From: Marinobacterium jannaschii DSM 6295
GTDB lineage: Bacteria; Pseudomonadota; Gammaproteobacteria; Pseudomonadales; Balneatricaceae
Assembly: GCF_000620085.1 (NCBI RefSeq)
Contig: NZ_KK211068.1
Location: 19,811 to 83,810, forward strand
Direction: 5' to 3'
DNA length: 64,000 nucleotides
In this document: in pieces, positions 18,083 through 28,083 of the stretch
How positions within the stretch are numbered: position 1 is the stretch's first letter
Layout of the letters: every line of letters starts with the position of its first letter
Position numbers and translations under genes: made by a program
Notes under the pieces: generated by a model
Seen by the model: the letters and a program-made list of their open reading frames with translations, nothing else
The model's database searches: none
Told to the model about the DNA's origin: nothing

Positions 18083-19279
18083 CTATTCGCCTTCAAGGCC
18101 TTGGATCGGTTTGGTCGTGCCCCACCTGCGACAAGAGGGGCAATGCCAGTGCAGCAGTTTTCCGGAGTAGCCGCATTGATGGCAGCGATAGACAGGCTTG
18201 GAATACTCCAGCTGACCGGTCAGGCCGCGCAGTACCCGCAGACTGTCCCTTGCACTTTCGGCGCCGTAATTAATATGCAGATCGATCAGCCGGTTAAACC
18301 CTTTTACCGAAGGCCGTTTTTTCAACTCTTCGGTGATATAGCTTCCGGCGACATAGGGGCCGCGCTCTTCAGCCAGATCCTCTGCCAGCGCCAGCATCAC
18401 CGTGGTTGACGCTGTTTCAGTCATACATTGACGCAGATAGTTTACCAGCTCTGCACTATTTCCCAATGCCTGATAGCACTCTTTGAGCAGCGGAACGGCT
18501 TCGGAGATAAAGACCGGTTCACGCTCTATTCCCTGCTTCAGATAGCGGATTGCCTGACGCCACTGCGACTGGCCTATCGCAATCTTAGCCTTTAGCAGTG
18601 CGACCCTGAAGACACTGTTGTCGAATCCATCAGCCTGCTTAAGACAGCGCCGTGCCTCCGCCAGATCTCCATTTGCCCGCGCAACCTCTGACAGTTCGCA
18701 GCAATAGTGGGCCAGTGAGCCTTTCAGCGATTTGCGTTCCTCGGCCGACATCTGCACCGCCGTATCCAACGCCTGCTGCCATTCGCCTTCCTTTTCATAA
18801 ATACGGATCAGCAGCTTACGGGCATTTTCTGCGGTATCTTTCGGCAAAGACTGCTTCAGCAGTTCCAGCAACAGGTTTTCAGCCCGGTCCAACAGACCAA
18901 CGGCATCGTAATCACGTGCCAGTGCCATCTGAACCCTCAGAAACTCACTTCGCTTAAGATCCGGGCGGGCCAGCAAGTTCTGGTGTATCTGGATAGCACG
19001 ATCGACATCGCCCTTACGCCGGAAAAGCTTGGCAAGCGCAAGGTGTGCGGGGATGGTATCGGAATTAACTTCCAGCGCACGAATAAAGCTCTCTATCGCT
19101 TCATCGGTGCGCTCGTTAAGAAGGTAGTCGAGTCCGGCGAAATATTCCCGGCTCATATCAGTACGGGGGCGGACAGCGAGCTGTTTCCTGCGCTGGTCAC
19201 GCCTCCCTAACCACCATCCGGCAGCAACAGCCAGGAATAGTGGAATGATCAACAGGTAGTTTTGTACCTCAGGCAGCAT
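18083..19279 (-). CDS. lapB: Lipopolysaccharide assembly protein B (TPR and rubredoxin-like)
   Basis: Inner-membrane-anchored cytoplasmic protein that controls LpxC turnover through FtsH and so balances LPS synthesis. The 398 residues hold one N-terminal membrane helix (YLLIIPLFLAVAAGWWLG), a series of TPR repeats (about 45-350), and a C-terminal rubredoxin-type zinc site (CHQCGYSG ... CPSC). It overlaps lapA by 11 nt, which implies coupled translation. Confidence 0.95.
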   Translation of the reverse strand: MLPEVQNYLLIIPLFLAVAAGWWLGRRDQRRKQLAVRPRTDMSREYFAGLDYLLNERTDEAIESFIRALEVNSDTIPAHLALAKLFRRKGDVDRAIQIHQNLLARPDLKRSEFLRVQMALARDYDAVGLLDRAENLLLELLKQSLPKDTAENARKLLIRIYEKEGEWQQALDTAVQMSAEERKSLKGSLAHYCCELSEVARANGDLAEARRCLKQADGFDNSVFRVALLKAKIAIGQSQWRQAIRYLKQGIEREPVFISEAVPLLKECYQALGNSAELVNYLRQCMTETASTTVMLALAEDLAEERGPYVAGSYITEELKKRPSVKGFNRLIDLHINYGAESARDSLRVLRGLTGQLEYSKPVYRCHQCGYSGKLLHWHCPSCRRWGTTKPIQGLEGE

Positions 19280-19574
19280 CTTTCAGAGCAGCTGTGCGCA
19301 GCTGATCAAGCTCCTTCTGTGCCGTTGTCATACGACGACGAACTGAACCCAGGCGGGTACGCAGCAAAACAACAGTGCCGACACTCAGGGCAACACCTAA
19401 TAAACCACCCATGCCAAACGCCGCAATCAGCCACAGGGAGAGGCTCATCTCCGGCAATTGCATAAAGACCAGATCAATCGCAACTTTATCGGTATTGTGA
19501 AAAGTAAACTGCATACCGATAAATACAACGACAATACAAAGTACACCTACTAGTAATGTTTTAAGCCAACGCAC
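19269..19574 (-). CDS. lapA: Lipopolysaccharide assembly protein A (DUF1049)
   Basis: Small membrane protein of 101 residues with two hydrophobic segments (about 5-22 and 43-68) and a basic coiled-coil tail. The N-terminal pattern GVLCIVVVFIGMQFTFHNTDKVAIDL is typical of LapA/YciS. It starts with GTG at 19574, GAGG upstream, and works with LapB on LpxC control. Confidence 0.93.
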   Translation of the reverse strand: MRWLKTLLVGVLCIVVVFIGMQFTFHNTDKVAIDLVFMQLPEMSLSLWLIAAFGMGGLLGVALSVGTVVLLRTRLGSVRRRMTTAQKELDQLRTAALKDAA

Positions 19575-19616
19575 TGCAATATATCCTCTTACGGATTCAA
19601 AGAGCTTACAGGAAGA

Positions 19617-19901
19617 TTATACTTCTTGATTAACCTGCTCTCGCAGCTCTTTACCCGGTTTGAAATGTGGAACGTATTTGGCAGCCAGTGACACTGACTC
19701 GCCGGTTTTTGGATTCCGCCCCTGTCGTGGGGCCCTGTAGTGAAGGGAGAAACTGCCGAAGCCACGAATCTCAATACGATCTCCGGCCGCTAATGCTTCT
19801 GTCATATGATCAAGCATTGTTTTAACCGCCAGCTCGACATCCTTAACCGACAGCTGTTCATGTCGGTCAACCAGCCGCTCTATCAGCTCAGATTTGGTCA
19901 T
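19617..19901 (-). CDS. ihfB: Integration host factor subunit beta
   Basis: Nucleoid protein of 94 residues that bends DNA sharply as an IhfA-IhfB dimer. The HU/IHF fold is clear: [28 protein letters not shown] and the DNA-intercalating arm [10 protein letters not shown]. It lies downstream of rpsA as usual. It is relevant to this window because both CRISPR leaders carry IHF-type sites, and type I-F spacer integration is known to depend on IHF. Confidence 0.97.
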   Translation of the reverse strand: MTKSELIERLVDRHEQLSVKDVELAVKTMLDHMTEALAAGDRIEIRGFGSFSLHYRAPRQGRNPKTGESVSLAAKYVPHFKPGKELREQVNQEV

Positions 19902-20060
19902 CGCCTTCCCCCTTTTAGCACCTCAATTCAATACCATCTGTGAAGATGGCATTGTCTGCCGGGCAGTACAGCATCCCTGGCCATATAGCTGCTTATCTGC
20001 AGCTGGCAGAGCGCAGAGCCACTCTTAAACCACGTGATCTACGCCCGATGAAAGCTTCGC

Positions 20061-21740
20061 TCAGGAACCTTTCTTCATCTGCTGTTTGATGAGCTCACCG
20101 ATTGTAGTCGGACCGGAGACCTCTGTGGTTTGCTGATTCACAGACTTCATCGTCTGTGCTTCCTGTTGTTTTTCCAGCTGTTTAACAGACAGTGTGATTA
20201 CCCGGTTGCGGCGATCAAGGTTTGCAATTACAGCTTCGACCTCATCTCCTACCGAGAAAAGCGTATGCAGGTCATCGACACGGTCAACCGCCGCATCAGC
20301 AGCCCTGAGCGTACCGGTGATACCTTCAGCCAAAGTAATCTCTGCCTGTTTTTCAGACAGCTCCGCCACAACACCGCTAATCACGCTGCCTTTACCATAC
20401 TGGCCAAGGAAATCGGAAAACGGATCGTTATCCAGCTGTTTGATACCCAACGCGATACGCTCTCTTTCCGGATCGATCGAGAGCACTACAGCTTCGACTT
20501 CCTGCCCCTTACTGTAATTCTTCACAGCATCGTCACCGGACTCGTTCCAGGACAGGTCGGAGAGGTGAACCAAGCCGTCAATACCGCCGTCCAGGCCGAT
20601 AAACACACCAAAGTCGGTGATAGATTTGATCACGCCCTTAAGCTTATCGCCCTTGTTATTTTCAGACGCAAAGGCTTCCCAAGGGTTTTGACGGCACTGT
20701 TTCATACCGAGCGAGATACGGCGACGTTCTTCATCGATATCGAGAATCATAACCTCGACCTCTTCGCCAATCTGCACGACTTTCGACGGATGAACGTTCT
20801 TATTGGTCCAGTCCATTTCAGATACATGCACCAGGCCTTCGATACCACTGTCGATCTCAGCAAAACAGCCATAGTCGGTCAGATTAGTGACCCGGGCCTT
20901 AACGCGTGAACCATTGCTGTAGTTCGCTTTGAGTGTTGTCCATGGATCATCACTCAACTGCTTCAGACCCAGGGATACACGCCCCTTCTCGCGGTCAAAG
21001 CGCAGCACCTTAACATTTATCTCATCACCGATTTTCAGCAGCTCACTTGGGTGCTTAACTCGCTTCCAGGCGATATCGGTGATATGCAGCAGGCCATCAA
21101 GGCCACCCAGATCGATGAAGGCACCGTAGTCGGTCAGGTTCTTAACCAGACCTTTAATAACTGCGCCCTCGTCCAGGTTAGCCAGCAGCTTCTCACGCTC
21201 TTCGCTGTATGCTGCTTCCAGCACTGCACGGCGGGAAACCACGATGTTATTGCGCTTGGCATCCAGCTTAACCAGCTTGAATTCCAGGTCCTGATTTTCC
21301 AGGTGACTGGTATCGCGCATCGGTCTTACATCGACCAGAGAACCCGGCAGGAAAGCGCTGATGGTATTCACCATAACGGTGAAGCCACCACGCACCTTAC
21401 CGGTAATCCGGCCACTGACAACGTCTTCATTCTCAAAGGCTTTTTCGAGTTCTTTCCAGGCTTCGGCCCGTTTCGCCTTCTCGCGTGACAGCTGGGTTGC
21501 GCCATAACCATCTTCGACAGTTTCAAGCGCGACCTGTACCTCATCACCGACAGCAATGGTCAACTCGCCATTGTCATCGTTAAACTGTGCACGGGGGATA
21601 ACACCTTCAGATTTGAGTCCTGCATGGACAACGACAAAATCACTTTCGATAGCCACCACAATACCGGTCACGATAGCACCCGGTGCCATCTCAAGGTCCT
21701 TCAGGCTCTCTTCGAAAAGATCAGCAAAACTCTCACTCAT
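20061..21740 (-). CDS. rpsA: 30S ribosomal protein S1
   Basis: 559-residue S1 with six S1/OB-fold RNA-binding repeats; it holds mRNA on the 30S subunit. The N-terminus [13 protein letters not shown] is the ribosome-docking helix. The repeats carry [39 protein letters not shown] and [20 protein letters not shown]. It lies between cmk (32 nt upstream) and ihfB, the conserved order. Confidence 0.98.
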   Translation of the reverse strand: MSESFADLFEESLKDLEMAPGAIVTGIVVAIESDFVVVHAGLKSEGVIPRAQFNDDNGELTIAVGDEVQVALETVEDGYGATQLSREKAKRAEAWKELEKAFENEDVVSGRITGKVRGGFTVMVNTISAFLPGSLVDVRPMRDTSHLENQDLEFKLVKLDAKRNNIVVSRRAVLEAAYSEEREKLLANLDEGAVIKGLVKNLTDYGAFIDLGGLDGLLHITDIAWKRVKHPSELLKIGDEINVKVLRFDREKGRVSLGLKQLSDDPWTTLKANYSNGSRVKARVTNLTDYGCFAEIDSGIEGLVHVSEMDWTNKNVHPSKVVQIGEEVEVMILDIDEERRRISLGMKQCRQNPWEAFASENNKGDKLKGVIKSITDFGVFIGLDGGIDGLVHLSDLSWNESGDDAVKNYSKGQEVEAVVLSIDPERERIALGIKQLDNDPFSDFLGQYGKGSVISGVVAELSEKQAEITLAEGITGTLRAADAAVDRVDDLHTLFSVGDEVEAVIANLDRRNRVITLSVKQLEKQQEAQTMKSVNQQTTEVSGPTTIGELIKQQMKKGS

Positions 21741-21772
21741 AACCGTATTATCCTCACGTGCATTCCCAGAAT

Positions 21773-22462
21773 TTAACGAAGGCCTTTATGACGAGCCTCA
21801 TCGAGCACTGCGGCCAGAACCTGATCAATGCTCATGGTTGTCGTATCCAGACGAGTGGCATCTTCAGCAGGCTTCAAAGGAGCTACTTTGCGGTTCATAT
21901 CCCGCGCATCGCGTGCTTGAATATCCTCTAATATAGCCTGAAGACTAGCACCCACCCCCTTGTTAATCAACTGCTTATAGCGCCTGTCAGCACGCTCTTC
22001 CGCGCTCGCATCAAGGTAGATTTTAAGCGGTGCATCAGGGAATACGACGGTTCCCATATCGCGACCGTCTGCAATCAGCCCGGGCTTCTCAGCGAACGCC
22101 CGCTGACGCTCCAGCAACGCTTCCCGTACAGCGGGAATCGCAGCCACAACCGAGGCCTCATTACCGATTTCCTCAGCCCTGATTGCATCCGTGACCTCTT
22201 CCCCTTCGAGAATAATCTGCACATCATCTTCGCCATCCCGGGCGACAAACTGAACATCCAGGTGAGCGGCCAGTACGACCAGCGCTTCCTCATCATCCAG
22301 TGCGACACCGTGATGACGGGCAGCCAGCGCAGATAGCCGGTACAGTGCACCGCTGTCCAGCAGATGCCAGCCAAGCTCTTTAGCCAGCAACCGACAGATA
22401 GTGCCTTTACCGGAACCACTGGGACCGTCAACGGTAATGACCGGCACTGTTGCTTCGGACAT
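21773..22462 (-). CDS. cmk: Cytidylate kinase
   Basis: Phosphorylates CMP and dCMP. The 229-residue protein has the P-loop GPSGSGKGT near residue 12, the CMP-binding LDSGALYRL, and [11 protein letters not shown]. It overlaps the stop of the tyrA-aroA fusion gene by 1 nt (TGATG) and precedes rpsA. Confidence 0.97.
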   Translation of the reverse strand: MSEATVPVITVDGPSGSGKGTICRLLAKELGWHLLDSGALYRLSALAARHHGVALDDEEALVVLAAHLDVQFVARDGEDDVQIILEGEEVTDAIRAEEIGNEASVVAAIPAVREALLERQRAFAEKPGLIADGRDMGTVVFPDAPLKIYLDASAEERADRRYKQLINKGVGASLQAILEDIQARDARDMNRKVAPLKPAEDATRLDTTTMSIDQVLAAVLDEARHKGLR

Positions 22463-24681
22463 CAGTCCTCCTCCTTCACAACTTTAATTCCAACCTGCTG
22501 TGCCAGCTCGATAAACCCCGGGAACGAGGTCGCAACATTGGCACAGTCATTAATTTTTATCTCCCCTTCAGCGCACAGAGAGGCGACTGCAAAGGACATG
22601 GCAATACGGTGATCGCCATGACTGAACACTTCTCCGCCCTGCAGGCGACCACCACGGATGATTGCGCCATCCGGTGTACCTTCGATATCGGCCCCCAGTG
22701 CTTTCAGGCCATCAACCATCGACTGTATACGATCACTTTCCTTAACCCGCAGCTCTTCAGCGCCGGTCACAACGGTTTCACCCTCGGCACAGGCGGCTGC
22801 TATAAACAGTGCAGGAAACTCATCAATCGCCAGCGGTACCTGATCTTCGGGAACCTGAATCCCCTTCAGCGGCGCATAACGCACGCGGATATCAGCAACC
22901 GGCTCGCCGCCGACTTCACGCTCATTCAGTAATTCAAGATCGGTACCCATCAGGCGCAGGATATTGATAATACCGATGCGTGTCGGGTTAATTCCGACAT
23001 GCTCCAGCGTCAGATCCGAGCCCGGAGTAATTGCCGCGGCGACCAGGAAGAAAGTCGCTGATGAGATATCGGCAGGCACATCAATAGCCCCGGCCTTCAG
23101 CGTACCGCCACTGCGCACCGTAACCTTGTTACCTTGCTGCTCGACATCATAGCCAAACCCTTTCAGCATTCGCTCGGTATGGTCACGGGTCGGTGCCGGC
23201 TCTGAAACCGAGGTATCACCTTCGGCATACAAACCCGCCAGCATCAGACAGGACTTAACCTGGGCACTGGCCATCGGCATGTCATAGTCGATCCCCTTCA
23301 GGCGCTGACCACCTTTGATCTTCAGTGGCGGGCGACCGCCCTCAGCACTTTCGATCACCGCCCCCATTGCCCGCAACGGCTTGGCAACACGTTCCATAGG
23401 ACGTTTGGAAAGCGACTCATCACCGCTTAACTCGGTATCAAATGCCTGGGCAGCCAGCAGACCGGACAGCAATCGAATCGAGGTGCCAGAGTTGCCAACA
23501 TACAGAGGTCCCGGAGGTGCCTGCAGACCATGGAGACCGACGCCATAGATCTTCACTTCGCCCTGATGAGGACCTTCAATCACCACACCCATATCACGGA
23601 ACGCCTGCAGGGTCGCCAGACTGTCTTCTCCTTCGAGGAAACCGGTGACTTCGGTAATACCATCGGCCAGCGAACCCAGCATAATGGAGCGGTGAGAAAT
23701 CGACTTATCGCCCGGTACACGAATGCTTCCACTGACTGAACCACCGGGAAGCGCACGGAATACTACATTGTTATTGTTCATGTTTTGTGAATACGAGGTA
23801 CTAGTTAATATTCGGGAAAAATGCTCGCGTGCCGCTTTGGCACGGGTGAATATACCGAGCATTGTCTGACTTTCACTTTCGGCTATCGCTTGACGCAATA
23901 CTGCGAGGCCTTCTACATAACGATCCAACTGGCTCAGGATTGCATCACGGTTTGCAACAGACACATCGTGCCACATTGTCGGGTCGCTGGCAGCAATCCG
24001 GGTAAAGTCACGAAAGCCTCCGGCTGCATAACGGAAGATATCTCTATTTTCCTCATCCTTTGCAAGGGTATCAACCAGAGAAAAGGCCAGCAGATGGGGC
24101 AGATGACTGGTTGCGGCTAAAACCTCATCATGACGCCCTACTTCCATCTGCAATACTTCGGCACCGGTACTCTGCCACATCCGGGCAATACTACGCGTTG
24201 CCAGCGCCGAGGTTTCAGCACCCGGGGTGAGTATCACCTTATGGCGTTCAAACAGGGAGGCATCCGCCGCCTCGACACCGCTCTTTTCCGATCCGGCGAT
24301 GGGATGGCCCGGTACGAAGTTTTCCGGCAAACGACCGAAAATCCTCTGCGCCGCATCGACCAGGTTGGCTTTGGTACTACCCACATCCGTAATCAGGGTC
24401 TCATCCCGAACCCAGGGGGCAATCTGCTCCAGCACCTGCTCCATGACCTTTACCGGGACCGCCAGCACAACGACATCCGCTGCCCGTACGGCGCTTTCCA
24501 GCTCAATAGCTGCGGCATCGATCACCTGCATCGTCACCGCCTTGGCCATTTCATCCGGGTCCCGGTCATAACCATAAACCGTGCGACAGAAATGACCGCC
24601 TTTAAGCGCTTTCGCCAGAGAGCCGCCAATAAGCCCGAGACCTATAATCAAAACCTGTTCAGCATTAAAACTCACAGTCAC
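22462..24681 (-). CDS. tyrA-aroA: Bifunctional prephenate dehydrogenase / EPSP synthase (TyrA-AroA fusion)
   Basis: One polypeptide of about 739 residues joins two non-consecutive steps of aromatic amino acid synthesis. The N-terminal TyrA part (about 1-290) has the NAD-binding motif [17 protein letters not shown] and the catalytic region [14 protein letters not shown]. The C-terminal AroA part (about 300-739) has [26 protein letters not shown] and LRVKESDRI. The preferred start is the GTG at 24681, which overlaps the hisC stop by 4 nt with AAGG just upstream; an in-frame ATG at 24708 lies inside hisC. The fusion is known in Pseudomonas and Oceanospirillales, so it is also a lineage marker. 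Confidence 0.95.
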   Translation of the reverse strand: MTVSFNAEQVLIIGLGLIGGSLAKALKGGHFCRTVYGYDRDPDEMAKAVTMQVIDAAAIELESAVRAADVVVLAVPVKVMEQVLEQIAPWVRDETLITDVGSTKANLVDAAQRIFGRLPENFVPGHPIAGSEKSGVEAADASLFERHKVILTPGAETSALATRSIARMWQSTGAEVLQMEVGRHDEVLAATSHLPHLLAFSLVDTLAKDEENRDIFRYAAGGFRDFTRIAASDPTMWHDVSVANRDAILSQLDRYVEGLAVLRQAIAESESQTMLGIFTRAKAAREHFSRILTSTSYSQNMNNNNVVFRALPGGSVSGSIRVPGDKSISHRSIMLGSLADGITEVTGFLEGEDSLATLQAFRDMGVVIEGPHQGEVKIYGVGLHGLQAPPGPLYVGNSGTSIRLLSGLLAAQAFDTELSGDESLSKRPMERVAKPLRAMGAVIESAEGGRPPLKIKGGQRLKGIDYDMPMASAQVKSCLMLAGLYAEGDTSVSEPAPTRDHTERMLKGFGYDVEQQGNKVTVRSGGTLKAGAIDVPADISSATFFLVAAAITPGSDLTLEHVGINPTRIGIINILRLMGTDLELLNEREVGGEPVADIRVRYAPLKGIQVPEDQVPLAIDEFPALFIAAACAEGETVVTGAEELRVKESDRIQSMVDGLKALGADIEGTPDGAIIRGGRLQGGEVFSHGDHRIAMSFAVASLCAEGEIKINDCANVATSFPGFIELAQQVGIKVVKEED

Positions 24682-25775
24682 AGCACCTTCTGCAGGAGAT
24701 CGAGACAACGTTGATTTTCCGCTTCCAGCCCGATACTGATACGGAGATGATCCGGCATACCGTAGTTTGCCAGCGGACGGACGATCACCCCCTGTCTCAG
24801 CATCGCTTCATAGACCGGTGCTGCCGGCCGCCCCATATCCGCCGTCACGAAATTAGCCACAGACGGAATATAACCGATACCTAACCGGCTCAGGCCCTGG
24901 GTCAGCTGCTCCATACCGCTGCGATTCAGCGTTACGGTTTCAGCCAGGTAGTCGGAATCGTCCAGCGCCGCGCAGGCGGCAGCCTGCGCCAAAGCGTTAA
25001 CATTAAACGGCTGGCGTACCCGGTTGAGCAGGTCGGTAATCTGCGCAGATGCAAGGGCATAGCCGACCCGGAGCGCAGCCAGGCCATAGGCCTTGGAAAA
25101 AGTGCGCGTCACAATCAGGTTAGGGAATTCGGCCTGCAGGGCCAGCCCATCCGGAAACGCGGCATCATCGACATACTCGGTATAGGCCTCATCCAGCACC
25201 ACCAGCACCTGTTCCGGCACCTGCCGGAGAAAGTCACGCAGCGCCGATTCCTTCAGCCAGGTTCCGGTCGGGTTGTTCGGGTTGGCAATAAATACCAGTC
25301 GGGTCGCATCGGTAATGGCCTGGCGCATTGCCTCCAGGTCATGCCCCCAATCCTTCGCCTCGGTCACCACCGCACGGGCACCACAGGCCTGGGTCAGCAG
25401 TGGATAAACCACAAAGGCGTAACGGGAATAAACCACTTCATCGCCGGGCTGCAGAAAGGTGCGGGCAATCAGCTCCAGCACATCATTCGAGCCGTTGCCC
25501 AGGGTGATCTGCTCAGGCCATATGCCAAAGCGGCGCTGCAATGCATGCTTCAGTTGAAAACCGCTGGCATCAGGGTAGCGGCTGCCATCACCCAGCGACT
25601 CAGCGATAGCCGCCTTCACTCGCGGCCCCAGCCCCAGCGGATTTTCATTGCTGGCAAGCTTAACGATATTGCTCAGGCCCAGCTCACGCTCCAGCTCCTC
25701 CACCGGCTTACCCGGCTGATAGGGTTGCAGGGCGCGCACACCGGGCACGGCGAGACGGGTAAAATCACAACTCAT
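24678..25775 (-). CDS. hisC: Histidinol-phosphate/aromatic aminotransferase (HisC2 type)
   Basis: PLP-dependent class I/II aminotransferase of 365 residues. Visible are YQPGKPVEELERELG at the N-terminus, KLASNENPLG, NPNNPTGTW, the DEAY motif, and the PLP lysine in TRTFSKAYGLA. Its place between pheA and tyrA-aroA suggests that it transaminates phenylpyruvate or imidazole-acetol phosphate in the aromatic/histidine pathways. It overlaps the next gene by 4 nt. Confidence 0.93.
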   Translation of the reverse strand: MSCDFTRLAVPGVRALQPYQPGKPVEELERELGLSNIVKLASNENPLGLGPRVKAAIAESLGDGSRYPDASGFQLKHALQRRFGIWPEQITLGNGSNDVLELIARTFLQPGDEVVYSRYAFVVYPLLTQACGARAVVTEAKDWGHDLEAMRQAITDATRLVFIANPNNPTGTWLKESALRDFLRQVPEQVLVVLDEAYTEYVDDAAFPDGLALQAEFPNLIVTRTFSKAYGLAALRVGYALASAQITDLLNRVRQPFNVNALAQAAACAALDDSDYLAETVTLNRSGMEQLTQGLSRLGIGYIPSVANFVTADMGRPAAPVYEAMLRQGVIVRPLANYGMPDHLRISIGLEAENQRCLDLLQKVL

Positions 25776-25788
25776 CGCAGGACACCTG

Positions 25789-26874
25789 TTATAGGACCGC
25801 GCCGGGGTAAGACCCCAGCAGTTTCAGTTCCACACTGCCACTTTCCAGCTCACGCAATACGGCAGCAATGACCGGATCACTGTAATGTCCCTCAAAGTCG
25901 AGATAGAACAGGTGTCCCTGCCCTGCTGGCCGGGTCTCGATCCGGGTCAGGCTGATCTGCTGGCGGTTAAACGGCTCCAGCAATTTATACAGCGCACCCG
26001 GACTGTTATGGGCAGAGATCAGAATAGACGTCTTATCAGAGCCACTAGGTCCCACTTCCTGATCACCGATCACCAGGAAACGGGTACTGCTTTCCGGCTC
26101 ATCTTCTATATTGGTAGCGGAAATATAGAGCTGGAAGCGGTCGGCGTTCACATCGCTGGCAATAGCGGCACAGTCATGACCACCTTCGGCAACCCGTCGC
26201 GCGGCTTCAAGGTTGGATCCCACAGCAATTTTTTCCGCCTGCGGGTAATGTAATTCCAGCCAGGCCCTGCACTGGGCAAAGGACTGCTGTGGCGCATAGA
26301 TTCGGCTGACCACAGAGTCTTCATCCAGTGTCAGCAGATGCTGGTGCGCCCGTAGCTCGACCTCTCCGACAATCCTCAGATCAAAGCGCCGGAACAGATC
26401 CAGTGTATGGTTGATCATCCCCTCGGCGGAGTTTTCAATCGGAACAACGCCATAGTGAGCAGCGCCGGACTGTACCTCACGGAATACTTCGTCCAGCGAC
26501 TGAAGCGGCACACTGCAAACCGAGTTACCAAAGTGTTTCTGCGCAGCCTGTTGCGTGAATGTTCCCTCCGGGCCGAGAAAGGCCACCCGCATGGGTTCTT
26601 CCAACGCCAGGCAGACTGACATAATCTCACGAAACAGGCGGGCAACTTCATGGCCCTCCAGTGGTCCGGTATTACGGTCCATCACCCGGCGCAGCACCTG
26701 TGCCTCGCGCTCCGGACGGTAGAACACCGCATCCTGGGTTCCCTGATATTTCAGCTTAACTTCTGCAACGTTTTGCGCACAGCGTGCACGTTCGTTGAGC
26801 AGCTCATGAATCTTTTTGTCGATCGTATCGATCTGATCACGAAGGACTCTGAGCTCCTTTTCCTGCTCACTCAT
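25789..26874 (-). CDS. pheA: Bifunctional chorismate mutase / prephenate dehydratase (P-protein)
   Basis: Makes phenylpyruvate from chorismate. The 361-residue protein has an AroQ chorismate mutase domain (about 5-90; LRDQIDTIDKKIHELLNERA), the dehydratase domain (about 92-270; RVAFLGPEGTFTQQAA, GVVPIENSAEG, TRFLVIG) and a C-terminal ACT domain (about 280-355; NSPGALYKLLEPF, LTRIETRPAG), the usual site for phenylalanine feedback. It lies 14 nt before hisC on the same transcript. Confidence 0.97.
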   Translation of the reverse strand: MSEQEKELRVLRDQIDTIDKKIHELLNERARCAQNVAEVKLKYQGTQDAVFYRPEREAQVLRRVMDRNTGPLEGHEVARLFREIMSVCLALEEPMRVAFLGPEGTFTQQAAQKHFGNSVCSVPLQSLDEVFREVQSGAAHYGVVPIENSAEGMINHTLDLFRRFDLRIVGEVELRAHQHLLTLDEDSVVSRIYAPQQSFAQCRAWLELHYPQAEKIAVGSNLEAARRVAEGGHDCAAIASDVNADRFQLYISATNIEDEPESSTRFLVIGDQEVGPSGSDKTSILISAHNSPGALYKLLEPFNRQQISLTRIETRPAGQGHLFYLDFEGHYSDPVIAAVLRELESGSVELKLLGSYPGAVL

Positions 26875-26887
26875 ACCGTTCTACTTC

Positions 26888-27970
26888 TTAGCCGTTTTTC
26901 TGTTCAAATTCACGCATAAAGGCGATCAGTGCATCAACTGCCTGTTCGGTCACTGCGTTGTAAATGCTGGCTCGCATACCGCCCACCGAGCGATGACCTT
27001 TCAGGTTCAGCAGGCCAGCGGCTTCTGCCTGCTCGAGGAACAGGCTATCCAGCGACGCATCCGCCAGGGTAAAAGGTACATTCATGCGCGAGCGACAGGC
27101 CGGAGCTACCGGGTTGGCATAGAAGCCGCTTCCATCGATAAAGCCATACAGCTTGTCGGCCTTACGCTGATTGATACGGTCAATCGCTTCAACGCCACCC
27201 TGCGCTTTCAGCCACTTAAACACCAGACCGGCCAGATACCAGCCAAACGTCGGTGGCGTATTGGTCATCGAGTCGGCGTCCGCATGTACCTTGTAGTCAA
27301 ACATCGATGGGGTAGATGCCATCGCCTTACCCAGCAGGTCCTCACGCACGATCACCAGCGTCAGTCCGGCAGGGCCGATATTCTTCTGTGCCCCGGCATA
27401 GATCAGGCCAAAGCGGCTGACATCCAGCGGAGCGGACAGGATGGAAGAGGAGTAATCTGCCACCAGTGGCACCTCTCCGGTTACCGGGATATACGGAAAC
27501 TCTACACCGCCGATAGTCTCATTCGGCGTGTAATGCACATAGGCCGCCCCGGGATTGAGCTGCAGCTCTTCCTGAGTCGGCGCTGCGGTGAAGCCGTTGG
27601 CTTCTGCCGAAGCTGCAACATTGACGCTGCAATAGCGCTGCGCTTCTTTAAGGGCTTTCTTCGACCAGATACCGGTATTGATCAGGTCGATCGAGGTTTT
27701 ATCTCCCAGCAGGTTCATCGGAACCATAGAGAACTGAGAGGTGGCACCGCCCTGAAGGAACAGCACTTTGTAGTTGTCAGGGATCTGCATCAGGTCACGC
27801 AGATCCTGTTCGGCCTGTTCGGCGACGGAGACAAACTCCTTACTGCGATGGCTCATCTCCATAATGGAGAGGCCTTTTCCGTGCCAGTCGAGGATTTCGG
27901 CCTGTGCCTGTTCCAGCACAGCATCCGGCAGGCCGGCAGGCCCGGCGCTGAAATTGTATAGACGTGTCAT
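26888..27970 (-). CDS. serC: Phosphoserine aminotransferase
   Basis: PLP enzyme of serine and pyridoxal biosynthesis, 360 residues. Motifs: [10 protein letters not shown] at the N-terminus, [30 protein letters not shown], and the PLP lysine in [12 protein letters not shown]. It lies between gyrA and pheA in the conserved gyrA-serC-pheA order, 13 nt before pheA. Confidence 0.97.
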   Translation of the reverse strand: MTRLYNFSAGPAGLPDAVLEQAQAEILDWHGKGLSIMEMSHRSKEFVSVAEQAEQDLRDLMQIPDNYKVLFLQGGATSQFSMVPMNLLGDKTSIDLINTGIWSKKALKEAQRYCSVNVAASAEANGFTAAPTQEELQLNPGAAYVHYTPNETIGGVEFPYIPVTGEVPLVADYSSSILSAPLDVSRFGLIYAGAQKNIGPAGLTLVIVREDLLGKAMASTPSMFDYKVHADADSMTNTPPTFGWYLAGLVFKWLKAQGGVEAIDRINQRKADKLYGFIDGSGFYANPVAPACRSRMNVPFTLADASLDSLFLEQAEAAGLLNLKGHRSVGGMRASIYNAVTEQAVDALIAFMREFEQKNG

Positions 27971-28052
27971 AATTCAGTTTTCTAATTCTGCAATGCAAGG
28001 CTATCAACCGTCCGGCTGCGGCAAAGGCTGCGGACGGCAGGGTTCAGAGACG

Positions 28053-28077
28053 AAAAGTGCGGCACCAGGCCGCACTT
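28053..28077 (-). terminator. Terminator after gyrA
   Basis: A perfect stem GTGCGGC / GCCGCAC, extended by AA/TT, with a 5-nt loop lies just before the gyrA stop on the plus-strand map. On the minus strand TTTTCG follows. It separates gyrA from the serC operon. Confidence 0.8.
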
Positions 28078-28083
28078 ACAACG